In this document: positions 9,270 to 16,737 of the stretch, in pieces
Numbering within the stretch: position 1 is the first letter of the stretch
Layout: every line of letters begins with the position of its first letter
Source: Alphaproteobacteria bacterium
GTDB taxonomy: Bacteria; Bacteroidota; Bacteroidia; Chitinophagales; Chitinophagaceae
DNA length: 62,986 nt
Assembly (NCBI GenBank): GCA_030053915.1
Contig: JASGCT010000008.1
Location: forward strand, 1-62,986
Reading direction: 5' to 3'
The notes under the pieces: generated by a model
Told to the model about the DNA's origin: nothing
Seen by the model: the letters and a program-made list of their open reading frames with translations, nothing else
Databases searched by the model: none
Translations under genes and position numbers: made by a program

Positions 9270-9653
9270 TTAAAAACAAATTTTTATTAAAAATAATCCA
9301 CCTAAAACCGCTAAAACGCCAATACCAAAACTGCTTAAACTATATATGGCAAATTGTAAATATTCAGATTTTTTAAGTAAGTTTAAATTTTCGTAAGCAA
9401 ATGTAGAAAATGTTGTAAAACCACCACAAAAACCAATTGTTAAAAAGAGCTGCCACTCTGCAGTCAACCATGAAAATTTTTCAATAAGTCCGTAAAAAAT
9501 ACCAAGAAGTAAACAACCCATTATATTGACAAATAAAGTACCATAAGGAAATACCGATAAAAAACTTTTATTTAAGAAAGTTGCCAGATAATATCTACAA
9601 ACACTACCCAAAAAGCCCCCCACACCTACAGCCCAAAAAACTAATTTTCCCAT
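9270..9653 (-). CDS. crcB: CrcB/FluC-type fluoride channel
   Basis: 127 aa with four predicted membrane helices (about residues 4-26, 35-57, 68-90 and 101-124), the usual size for Fluc channels. Diagnostic motifs are GGFLGSVCRYY near the N-terminus, NIMGCLLLG in helix 2, and GFCGGFTTFSTF in helix 3, which lines the fluoride pore and Na+ site. Fluc proteins work as antiparallel homodimers exporting fluoride. There is one gene here, so a homodimer is expected. The ATG begins 1 base after the stop of the upstream sorbosone-dehydrogenase-like gene, so the pair is co-transcribed and probably coupled. No fluoride riboswitch precedes it. Confidence 0.93.
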   Translation of the reverse strand: MGKLVFWAVGVGGFLGSVCRYYLATFLNKSFLSVFPYGTLFVNIMGCLLLGIFYGLIEKFSWLTAEWQLFLTIGFCGGFTTFSTFAYENLNLLKKSEYLQFAIYSLSSFGIGVLAVLGGLFLIKICF

Positions 9654-9654
9654 A

Positions 9655-11412
9655 CTATTTTTTTTTTCTTTTTAGTATATTTTCAACATCTTTCGATTCA
9701 ACTCGGGCTTTATTACCACCATATTTTTCATGGATAAAATTTACTAAAGCGGCTATTTCATGAATACTTAAAAAATAAAATGAAGGCATGATAGCGCTAT
9801 AAGTTTGCTTATTAATAGTAAGATGGGCTGAACTACCATTTTTAATAATTGAAATTAATTTTTTTGTTTGTCCAGATGTCCAGTCATTTTTTATAAGTGA
9901 AGGGTATAAACCTTCAATGCCACGTCCATCGTCTTGATGACAATTGCTACAATTTGTTTTATAGATAGTTTCGCCATTTATGTTGCCAAAGGCATTTATA
10001 TTATCTAAAATAGAATCAGGGGTTTTGATATGGCTTAATAATTTTCTTTGGTTCATATTTTCTAAATCAGATTCGGTAAAGTCTGACTTTTGTTTGTTAT
10101 AAAAAATACGCCAAATTTTACCTTTTTTAGATTCGCAAATATACAAAGAACCATCTGGACCTTGGGCTAAGCCTACAGGACGATACGCTGCATCTGGCAT
10201 GTCAATGATCGTATCGATGCCTGCAAATCCATCAGCAAAAACCTCCCAGGTTCCAAAAGGTTTGCCGTCTTTAAAGGGTACAAATGCCACAAAATAACCA
10301 GCTTGAGGATAGGGACTTCTATTAGTAGAGCCATGAAATGCTATAAAAGCGCCATTTTGATAACGTTGCGGGAACATATCGCCGGTATAAAAAAGCACAT
10401 CATTAGGTGCAAAATGGGCTGGTAAACCTAAGATGGGTTCAGCGTAACCTGTTGCTTCTTTAACACCATCGCCACCATATTCTGGAGCCAACATCCGTTT
10501 TTGTTTAAAATAATCGTAATAGGTATAGGGCCAGCCATAATTGCTGCCTTTTTCTATTTTTACAAACTCTTCGGCAGGCACCACCGCATTTTGCCAAGGC
10601 GTATAAAACTGAGGGGCGTGTTGATATAAATAATCACGCGCATGAATGACCGCGTATAAACTATTGGTTTGATTGTTCCAGGTCATACCCACCACGCTTC
10701 TTACACCAGAAGCATATTGTTCGCCATCGCTGGTAAATTGTTCTAATTGGTCTTCTTTAAATTTCCAGATGCCCGCTTGACCATTTAATTGTGGACAAGG
10801 ATTATATCCCTTAACATAAGAGGTTGTTTTCTCTGGCACTGAAAATCCATCTTCACAAGCGTTAGTGGGGGCACTAAATGTTACATACATATTGCCTTTG
10901 CCATCAAAGGCTAAGGCTTTAGCATTATGCCATTGCAAGGGGTGGTGGTCGATTACTAACACTTCAATATCGGCATCTGGAATAAGTTCATGAGGATTTA
11001 ATTTTTGACGATACACAACTTGTTCGGTACTAAAATACAGGTAGCCTTTATGAATTTTCATTTCAGTGGCAAAACTACCATCGTTGGGATACTCTCCAAA
11101 ACGTTGAATAATATCAGCTTTACCATCGTTATTTGTATCACGCAGTGCCACACTGCCATTTTTACCAGTGGTAATGCGTAATTTTACATAGATATCATTA
11201 TTGGCATTAACAGCTAAATGCCTTGCCAAACCAACACTATCTGCCACAACCAACGCTTCAAAACCATTAGGTAAAAATAAACCGCCGTTTTTAAAATCCC
11301 CTTTTAACACAATTGAGTTTTGCTGATTAGTGCAAAAAGTAAATAAAATAAAGACGAAATATAAAAAATAATTTTTAATAATTTTTTTAAAATTTAAATA
11401 TCTTTGATGCAT
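9655..11412 (-). CDS. PQQ/sorbosone dehydrogenase-like beta-propeller lipoprotein with C-terminal cytochrome c domain
   Basis: The frame is open from ATG 11457 (600 aa). I prefer ATG 11412 (585 aa) because a -7 box lies at 11425-11432 and a signal peptide starts there (MHQRYLNFKKIIKNYFLYF, then a hydrophobic run ending FTFC). The body is a GSDH/sorbosone-dehydrogenase-like six-bladed propeller: FALVV-type first strand, WHNAKALAFDGKGNMYVTF, EFVKIEKGSNYGWPYTYYDY and GPDGSLYICESKKGKIWRI. About residues 485-585 are a class I cytochrome c domain with heme motif CSNCH and distal Met in YSAIMPSF. The likely role is periplasmic oxidation of a sugar or aldose with electrons passed to the fused heme. 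The substrate is not predictable. It is coupled to crcB downstream. Confidence 0.83.
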   Translation of the reverse strand: MHQRYLNFKKIIKNYFLYFVFILFTFCTNQQNSIVLKGDFKNGGLFLPNGFEALVVADSVGLARHLAVNANNDIYVKLRITTGKNGSVALRDTNNDGKADIIQRFGEYPNDGSFATEMKIHKGYLYFSTEQVVYRQKLNPHELIPDADIEVLVIDHHPLQWHNAKALAFDGKGNMYVTFSAPTNACEDGFSVPEKTTSYVKGYNPCPQLNGQAGIWKFKEDQLEQFTSDGEQYASGVRSVVGMTWNNQTNSLYAVIHARDYLYQHAPQFYTPWQNAVVPAEEFVKIEKGSNYGWPYTYYDYFKQKRMLAPEYGGDGVKEATGYAEPILGLPAHFAPNDVLFYTGDMFPQRYQNGAFIAFHGSTNRSPYPQAGYFVAFVPFKDGKPFGTWEVFADGFAGIDTIIDMPDAAYRPVGLAQGPDGSLYICESKKGKIWRIFYNKQKSDFTESDLENMNQRKLLSHIKTPDSILDNINAFGNINGETIYKTNCSNCHQDDGRGIEGLYPSLIKNDWTSGQTKKLISIIKNGSSAHLTINKQTYSAIMPSFYFLSIHEIAALVNFIHEKYGGNKARVESKDVENILKRKKK

Positions 11413-11424
11413 TTTTATTTTTTG

Positions 11425-11432
11425 CAAAACTA
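11425..11432 (-). promoter_or_regulatory. Bacteroidota -7 box (TAGTTTTG on minus strand)
   Basis: Exact TAnnTTTG match on the minus strand. It falls inside the longest version of the sorbosone-dehydrogenase-like reading frame and 12 bases before its internal ATG at 11412, supporting the shorter start with a very short leader. Confidence 0.5.
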
Positions 11433-11576
11433 CATATTTTTTTTTTAAAAATAACATTTTTTTTATTACAACTTCTAATTTATTAAAAATGGAATTTTTG
11501 TAATGATACGGATAATTTTATAATAGTGATTTTAATTGTTGTTTGAAATTATAAATTATAAGTATCTAATTATCAA

Positions 11577-12491
11577 TTATTTTCTTTCTATAACCATTAA
11601 AATATAGCGTTTGTTGGCAGAGAAAATTTGAGGATCGACGGTATTAATATTCTTTTGAATTTTGGAATCTAATTTTGGTAATAATGGTTCTACGGCATAA
11701 TACAAGCCTGGTGCTTTTACTTTTAATTTACCGATTCCAAAATCTTTTAAAGGAATAAATATTTTTGTTGCTAAATAATGAATATATCCAATTGTAGGCA
11801 AAATATTATTTGTGATATCTTCTTTGAAGCTTATTTTAAATCCAAACTCATGTAATTTAGACTCAAACAGTTGCCAGGCGTGTCCGCTTTTTTCACCTTG
11901 ATTATTTATTTTGAAATAGTCGCAAGCAATCCAAACACCATCTTTTAAAAGTATTTTTTGGATAATTGGTAAAGCGCGGTCTAAATTAAGATATTGTAAA
12001 GATTCTGACGTTATTAAAGTTCCAAAATAATTTATATATTCTTCATAATGAAATTCTTCAAATTTAGAATGTATCACATGATTTGGGTATTTTTCACGAA
12101 TATATTGTATTTGATTATCGTCTGGCGTTAAGCCCAAAGCATGTAATTGTAAGGTGTTGAGGTGCTTCAGCAAACCTCCCATTCCACAGCCAATATCAAA
12201 AACAGGATTTTTATAATCTTTTATCAAAGCCGTGATTTTTTTGGCATAATCGTCTTGAGCTTGGTAAATCATTTGAAACGACATATCCAATGGGTTAATA
12301 TCTGGGTTATTAAAATATCCATAATGAAGAAAATCGCCTGGTAGCATGTTGTGATATAACTTCAATTGGGCATCATCTGTGGCTCTATCGTAATTTTTTC
12401 TATTTTTTTGAAGCTTAATAACTCTAAAGAGATGTGGCGGCCAAAACAATCGTTTACAAACAGTAAAAATACCTGATAATATTTTGTTCAT
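11577..12491 (-). CDS. Class I SAM-dependent methyltransferase
   Basis: 304 aa. Motif I is VFDIGCGMGGLL near residues 98-109. It is followed by the acidic-loop equivalent LGLTPDDNQI and by LITSESLQYL and DGVWIACDYF as motifs post-II and III. This is a Rossmann-fold methyltransferase close to the cyclopropane-fatty-acid/sterol/gamma-tocopherol methyltransferase group. An N-terminal extension of ~95 residues contains HYGYFNNPDINPLDMSF, a segment frequently seen in such small-molecule methyltransferases. No membrane segment or signal peptide is present. It stands alone, 118 bases from its downstream neighbour and about 240 from mutY, and the substrate is unknown. No convincing -7 box was found upstream. 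Confidence 0.8.
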   Translation of the reverse strand: MNKILSGIFTVCKRLFWPPHLFRVIKLQKNRKNYDRATDDAQLKLYHNMLPGDFLHYGYFNNPDINPLDMSFQMIYQAQDDYAKKITALIKDYKNPVFDIGCGMGGLLKHLNTLQLHALGLTPDDNQIQYIREKYPNHVIHSKFEEFHYEEYINYFGTLITSESLQYLNLDRALPIIQKILLKDGVWIACDYFKINNQGEKSGHAWQLFESKLHEFGFKISFKEDITNNILPTIGYIHYLATKIFIPLKDFGIGKLKVKAPGLYYAVEPLLPKLDSKIQKNINTVDPQIFSANKRYILMVIERK

Positions 12492-12518
12492 TTTATTAAA
12501 TATTTATTGTATTTATTC

Positions 12519-12530
12519 ATGTTGCAACAT
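12519..12530. repeat. 12-bp perfect palindrome ATGTTGCAACAT
   Basis: Exact dyad in the 244-base intergenic region upstream of the methyltransferase gene, 28 bases before its ATG. It could be an operator for a dimeric regulator. The rest of this gap (12492-12735) holds only a short spurious open frame. Confidence 0.3.
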
Positions 12531-12735
12531 AATGATTTATGAAGTATGTTTTAAAGGAGTCTCTTTCGTTATTTTAAAGTTTTTAATTTTAATTTATAAT
12601 TTTTCGGCAATTTACAAAATTATTTACGAATTTGTTATTAAATTTATAATTTTATCAATAATAAAATAAAAAATGCTTTTGTTATTAATTATTGTGTGTG
12701 TTGTTAAACATTTTACATTCCCTTAGTTATAGGTG

Positions 12736-13794
12736 TTATTTAAACCACAAAGATGGTTTTATTTTTATAGGGAATGCTAAATTGTTAATAGTATTTATGT
12801 CCTCCCAAAAATAGGTATTACATGGGAAAATATTGTCTTTTAAATGAACCAAAAATATTTTAAAATATAGGTGTTGGTGGCTTAATTTTTGGGAACTTAC
12901 AGCGTTTAAAAGATGTATGTTTTTGATTTTGATTTTTTTAATTTTTGCTTTTAATAAATTTTGCGCTTCAAGTTCGTTTATATTTTGATTTTCAATATCT
13001 TCTATTAAAAAATAATCGTGCAAGCCCGACCAAATATCTTTATCGTCTCGCTGTTTAATGAGTATTTTATTATTAAAATGTAGTATAAAATAAGTAAAGT
13101 ATCTTTTTTGCAAAGGCAATTTAATTTTTTTTACAGGCAATTCTACTATTTTTTTATTTTTAAAAGCAAAGCAATGTGGTGCAAAACAACAGATATTACA
13201 ATTGGGTTGTTGTGGTTTACATTGAATCGCTCCAAAATCCATAATAGCTTGATTAAATTGCGGGGAATGGGTGGCATCAAATATTTTTTTTAGGATTGCG
13301 TCTATGGATTTTTTCCCTTGCGAGGTTTCGAGATTAGATTGAACTCCATAAATTCTGGCAAGAACCCTTTTGACATTACCATCAATTACAGAATAAGGTA
13401 AATTATAAGCAAACGAAGCGATTGCGGCGGCGGTATATGGTCCAATGCCTTTTAGAGTCATTAATTGTGAATAATTTTCTGGAAATTTTCCATTGAACTC
13501 ATTAACAATTTGTTGTGCTGTTTTGTGTAGGTTTTTGCATCGATTATAGTAGCCCAATCCTTCCCATAATTTTAATACGGCTTCAAGAGATTCAGAAGCT
13601 AAGGCTTGAATAGTAGGATAATTTTTAACAAATTTTAAATAATATTGAAGTCCTTGTTGCACTTGGGTTTGTTGTAAAATAATCTCTCTTAGCCATATTT
13701 TATAAGGGTTTTTTTCGTTATACCACGGCACATTTCTTTGTTTGGTAATGACATGCCATTTTAACAATATATCTGCAAATGCAAAAGTTTTCAT
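12736..13794 (-). CDS. mutY: A/G-specific adenine DNA glycosylase MutY
   Basis: 352 aa. The helix-hairpin-helix glycosylase core carries the catalytic acid Glu37 (REIILQQTQV), the HhH motif LKGIGPYTAAAIASF (114-128) and catalytic Asp138 in VIDGNVKRV. The [4Fe-4S] cluster ligands are Cys192, Cys199, Cys202 and Cys208 (C-x6-C-x2-C-x5-C). The C-terminal ~120 residues form the NUDIX-like 8-oxoG recognition domain (KRYFTYFILHFNNKILIKQR, DIWSGLHDYFLIE). It removes adenine mispaired with 8-oxoguanine. It is transcribed divergently from the HU-like gene, with a -7 box at 13804-13811 giving an almost leaderless mRNA. The length is normal and all key residues are present. Confidence 0.95.
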   Translation of the reverse strand: MKTFAFADILLKWHVITKQRNVPWYNEKNPYKIWLREIILQQTQVQQGLQYYLKFVKNYPTIQALASESLEAVLKLWEGLGYYNRCKNLHKTAQQIVNEFNGKFPENYSQLMTLKGIGPYTAAAIASFAYNLPYSVIDGNVKRVLARIYGVQSNLETSQGKKSIDAILKKIFDATHSPQFNQAIMDFGAIQCKPQQPNCNICCFAPHCFAFKNKKIVELPVKKIKLPLQKRYFTYFILHFNNKILIKQRDDKDIWSGLHDYFLIEDIENQNINELEAQNLLKAKIKKIKIKNIHLLNAVSSQKLSHQHLYFKIFLVHLKDNIFPCNTYFWEDINTINNLAFPIKIKPSLWFK

Positions 13795-13803
13795 AAATTT
13801 TTA

Positions 13804-13811
13804 CAAAGTTA
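13804..13811 (-). promoter_or_regulatory. Bacteroidota -7 box for mutY (TAACTTTG on minus strand)
   Basis: Exact TAnnTTTG match on the minus strand, 9 bases from the mutY ATG. It sits 22 bases from the opposing -7 box of the HU-like gene, so the two divergent promoters must share or compete for polymerase. Confidence 0.55.
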
Positions 13812-13833
13812 TCATTTAATTGTTAAAAATCTG

Positions 13834-13841
13834 TACCTTTG
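13834..13841 (+). promoter_or_regulatory. Bacteroidota -7 box for HU-like operon (TACCTTTG)
   Basis: Exact TAnnTTTG match, 15 bases before the ATG at 13857. It is the likely single promoter for HU-like gene, TPR gene, the 29-aa protein and rng. Confidence 0.6.
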
Positions 13842-13856
13842 TAAAAATTATTTTTT

Positions 13857-14153
13857 ATGAAAAAAATAGACATCGTAAATAATATCGCAGAGAATACTGG
13901 CTTAACAAAAGTAGATATTATTTTAACTTTAGAACATTTTGTTAAAGAGGTAAAGCGTTCTTTAAAATCTGGTGAAGCAGTTTATATGAGAGGATTTGGT
14001 AGTTTTATTATCAAACATAAAGCTGCAAAAGTTGGTAGGGTCATAACCAAAAATATTCAAATTAATATTCCAGCCCATATAGTGCCTTCTTTTAAGCCCT
14101 CTAAAAAGTTTGTCAATGAAATAAAAGCCTCTTCCAAAAAAAAGCGTAAGTGA
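13857..14153 (+). CDS. HU/IHF-family DNA-binding protein
   Basis: 98 aa, the standard length. The N-terminal helices (MKKIDIVNNIAENTGLTKVD, VKEVKRSLKSGEAVYMRGFG) and the DNA-intercalating beta-arm region (residues about 52-75, with INIPAHIVPSFKPSKKF following) match HU/IHF. The tail is lysine-rich (ASSKKKRK), as often in Bacteroidota HU proteins. It binds and bends DNA in the nucleoid. It heads an operon: its stop codon overlaps the GTG start of the next gene by 4 bases. Whether it is an HU homodimer or an IHF-type subunit cannot be decided. Confidence 0.92.
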   Translation: MKKIDIVNNIAENTGLTKVDIILTLEHFVKEVKRSLKSGEAVYMRGFGSFIIKHKAAKVGRVITKNIQINIPAHIVPSFKPSKKFVNEIKASSKKKRK

Positions 14154-15007
14154 TTGTAAAAAGAGTAATCTTAATTACATGTATTTGTGTTGGCTTTATT
14201 TATTTGATGAACAAAATACCTACCTCACTAAAAAAAACAGACGTTACTTTAAGCACCTTAGAGAAAACGAATGGGTCAATCCAAATCTTGCCTGATGATG
14301 AGATCTTAAAAGAATTTTTAGACAATTTGCCTTTAAGACAAAGGTTGTGGTTTAACTTTCGGGATTCTTTGGCAAATAGTTCAAGAGATAAGCTAAAAAA
14401 ATCTAATTATTATAAAGAATTAGCCAATTTTTGTAGCGATTCGGCAGGAAGTGTTTTACCTTATTTATTATATCAATATAAAATAGCCAGATTATCAGAT
14501 AACAAACAATTTATTAAAAATATATCTAATATTTTTTTACAAAATTTGCTTGTTGTTTCTCAACCAGAACTGCAAAATTGGTTTGCTATAAAAACTCAAA
14601 ATTTAGTAGAATTAATTAATAATAATGATGATTCTTCTAAAATTACCATAGCAGCATGTCAATTATTAGGTAATTTATCTAACCAACCCATGACCTTTGT
14701 TGCCCAAATTCAAGCTTTTGCACAAAAAAACCCTCCAAATTTATATGCTTTTTATGTTTTAGGGGTTGCTGGAAAAAAATCTAAGCAATTTTCGCGTGCA
14801 ATTGCAAGATTTTTAGTAATTTTGCCTTTTCAAACTAAAAATGTGGATTTAAAATTAAATATTGCCGAATGCTACGAACTGAATATGCAGTACGATAGTG
14901 CTGTGTATTTTTATCAAGAGGCTGAAAAACTCATTACCAATATTAATTTTAAAAAAGAACTGAACCTAAAGATTAAAAACTTGCGAAATCAATTTATAAA
15001 ACCTTAA
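14150..15007 (+). CDS. Membrane-anchored TPR-like protein
   Basis: 285 aa with a GTG start overlapping the HU-like stop by 4 bases. There is one N-terminal hydrophobic segment (residues about 5-21, VILITCICVGFIYLMN), then a soluble helical region. Residues about 190-275 resemble two tetratricopeptide-type hairpins (NLYAFYVLGVAGKKSKQFSR; LKLNIAECYELNMQYDSAVYFYQEAEKL). It is probably an inner-membrane protein with an exported helical scaffold. A TPR protein between a HU-type gene and rng is, to my recollection, a frequent Bacteroidota arrangement, but no biochemical role is known to me. It is followed after 11 bases by the 29-aa basic protein. Confidence 0.7.
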   Translation: MIVKRVILITCICVGFIYLMNKIPTSLKKTDVTLSTLEKTNGSIQILPDDEILKEFLDNLPLRQRLWFNFRDSLANSSRDKLKKSNYYKELANFCSDSAGSVLPYLLYQYKIARLSDNKQFIKNISNIFLQNLLVVSQPELQNWFAIKTQNLVELINNNDDSSKITIAACQLLGNLSNQPMTFVAQIQAFAQKNPPNLYAFYVLGVAGKKSKQFSRAIARFLVILPFQTKNVDLKLNIAECYELNMQYDSAVYFYQEAEKLITNINFKKELNLKIKNLRNQFIKP

Positions 15008-15018
15008 AATATTAAATT

Positions 15019-15108
15019 ATGCCCTGTGGAAAAAAAAGAAAAAGACACAAAATTTCGACACACAAACGTAAAAAAAGACTTCGTAAAAATAGACATAAAA
15101 AGAAATAG
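15019..15108 (+). CDS. 29-aa highly basic protein, AURKAIP1/COX24-like (probable small ribosome-associated protein)
   Basis: ATG 15019 to TAG 15108 encodes a 29-residue peptide starting MPCGKKRKRHK, then HKRKKRLRKNRHKKK. About two thirds of the residues are Lys or Arg, and codons are clean. The pattern matches the tiny AURKAIP1/COX24-type proteins found immediately upstream of RNase G in many Bacteroidota. The related mycobacterial protein is ribosomal protein bS22, and the mitochondrial relative is mS38, so a role in the small ribosomal subunit is the best inference. It lies 11 bases after the TPR gene and 66 bases before rng. It is easily missed because of its size. Confidence 0.7.
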   Translation: MPCGKKRKRHKISTHKRKKRLRKNRHKKK

Positions 15109-15132
15109 GATATTTCTTTTTAATTTTGATAC

Positions 15133-15158
15133 TCTTTAAGATAGCAATATCTTAAAGA
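15133..15158 (+). promoter_or_regulatory. Strong hairpin in the leader of rng
   Basis: A perfect 11-base inverted repeat (TCTTTAAGATA and its complement) closes a GCAA tetraloop of the GNRA class. It sits 17 bases before the GTG of the RNase G gene and is not followed by a U-tract. It could be a processing site, a translational control element or a stabiliser of the upstream mRNA end. Confidence 0.6.
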
Positions 15159-15174
15159 ATAAATTATTAATTTC

Positions 15175-16737
15175 GTGGATAAAGAACTTATAGTTAATTG
15201 TACTAAAAACAAGGTGGAGCTTGCTTTGTTGGAAAATAAAAAGCTTGTCCGATTTGAAACCCAAACAGAGGGCGATAGCTTTCAAACTGGTGATTTCTAT
15301 TTTGGTAAGGTAAAAAAAATTATGCCCTCATTAAATGCTGTATTCGTAGAAATTGGTCATGAAAAAACAGCTTTTTTACACTATAGCGATTTAAGTCCAG
15401 CTATTAAAAATATTTTAAAATTTTGTAAACATTATAGCCAGCCAAAAGCTGACATTATTGATTTAAAAAGTTTTCAAACCCCAATGGAGGTTGAAAAAAC
15501 AGGAAAAATTAGTCAAGTCTTAGCCAATAAGCCCAGTATTTTAGTTCAAATTTCTAAGGAACCATTTTTTAATAAAGGACCACGAGTTACTTGCGAATTT
15601 TCGATACCAGGGCGCTTTATTGTATTAACGCCATTTTCAGAAACAATTTCGATTTCAAAAAAAATAGTTATTAAAGAGGAAAAACTAAGATTACAAAAAA
15701 TTATAAACGAACACAAACCACCCTATTTTGGCATTATAGTCCGCACTGCCGCTGAAGGTAAGTCGGATTTAGAAGTTATACAAGACCTTAAAAATTGTCT
15801 TGAAATTTGGAAAACTATTGAAAAAAATGTTTCTAAATTTCCTGCACCAGCAAAACTTTATAGTGAATCTAATAAAGCCGTAACTATATTAAGAGAGTTA
15901 CTTAGCCCAGATTTTACCAAAATTGTGGTGAACGAAAATAACTTATATCAAACTATTTTGCATTATATTCAACAAATTGCCCCAGATAAAATAGATATTG
16001 TTTCAATGTACACCCAAAAAACATCCATTTTTGATACCTATCAAATTAATAAACAACTTAAACAACTTTTTAATAAAAAAGTGTATTTAAATAGTGGGGC
16101 TTATTTAATTTTAGAAGCTACCGAAGCGTTATTTGTTATCGATGTGAATAGTGGTAATAATCAGCAAAATAAAAATCAAGAAGATAACGCATTTCAAACC
16201 AATATGGAAGCCTGCGAAGAAATAGCCCGACAATTGAAATTAAGAGACATAGGTGGTATTATTGTCATAGATTTTATTGATATGAAACTTCCAGACCATC
16301 GAAAATCAGTAACCGATTCATTAACCGATTTAATGAAAACAGACAAAGCTAGAATTAAAATTTCTACAATTTCAAAGTTTGGTTTATTACAATTAACGCG
16401 CGAAAGAACAAAACCTGCGATTGAAGTTGATAAAAATGATTGGTGTTGGGCTTGCGAGGGCACTGGTAAAATAACAGTGTCTAAAAATTTAGACGAAGAG
16501 TTAGACCGTGTTCTTAATATTTTGAGTCAAAATGGCACTAAACAAGTTAGCATTGAGGTACATCCCATTGTGGCTACTTATTTAAAAAGTGGCTTTCTTA
16601 AAACTCCTTTGAAAACCTTGTCTAAAAAACATCAAATTAAGATAGATTTAAAAAACAACGACCAATTAAATTTGATAAACATTAATTTTTATAATGAATT
16701 TGGCGATAAATTTAATGATGCTGCGCCTCATTTATAA
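15175..16737 (+). CDS. rng: Ribonuclease G/E
   Basis: 520 aa with a GTG start (MDKELIVNCTKNKVELAL). The N-terminal S1-like domain shows DFYFGKVKKIMPSLNAVFVE. The catalytic DNase I-like domain contains ALFVIDVNSG (about 320-329) and IIVIDFIDMK (about 360-369), which contribute the Mg2+-binding aspartates. The Zn-link is CWACEGTGKI with Cys424 and Cys427. The length is that of RNase G, without the long C-terminal scaffold of RNase E. It endonucleolytically processes mRNA and rRNA precursors. It is the last gene of the HU-TPR-29aa operon, with a hairpin directly upstream that may mediate autocontrol. Its 3' end overlaps the convergent sbcC by 26 bases. Confidence 0.94.
   Translation: MDKELIVNCTKNKVELALLENKKLVRFETQTEGDSFQTGDFYFGKVKKIMPSLNAVFVEIGHEKTAFLHYSDLSPAIKNILKFCKHYSQPKADIIDLKSFQTPMEVEKTGKISQVLANKPSILVQISKEPFFNKGPRVTCEFSIPGRFIVLTPFSETISISKKIVIKEEKLRLQKIINEHKPPYFGIIVRTAAEGKSDLEVIQDLKNCLEIWKTIEKNVSKFPAPAKLYSESNKAVTILRELLSPDFTKIVVNENNLYQTILHYIQQIAPDKIDIVSMYTQKTSIFDTYQINKQLKQLFNKKVYLNSGAYLILEATEALFVIDVNSGNNQQNKNQEDNAFQTNMEACEEIARQLKLRDIGGIIVIDFIDMKLPDHRKSVTDSLTDLMKTDKARIKISTISKFGLLQLTRERTKPAIEVDKNDWCWACEGTGKITVSKNLDEELDRVLNILSQNGTKQVSIEVHPIVATYLKSGFLKTPLKTLSKKHQIKIDLKNNDQLNLININFYNEFGDKFNDAAPHL

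Noticed and set aside
9654..9700. Fluoride riboswitch upstream of crcB
   Set aside because: The gene begins 1 base after the stop of the upstream coding sequence, so there is no leader in which an aptamer could fold.
12484..12669. 61-codon open frame on the plus strand upstream of the methyltransferase
   Set aside because: It consists almost entirely of Ile, Phe, Lys and Tyr from AT-rich DNA, and has no promoter or homology.
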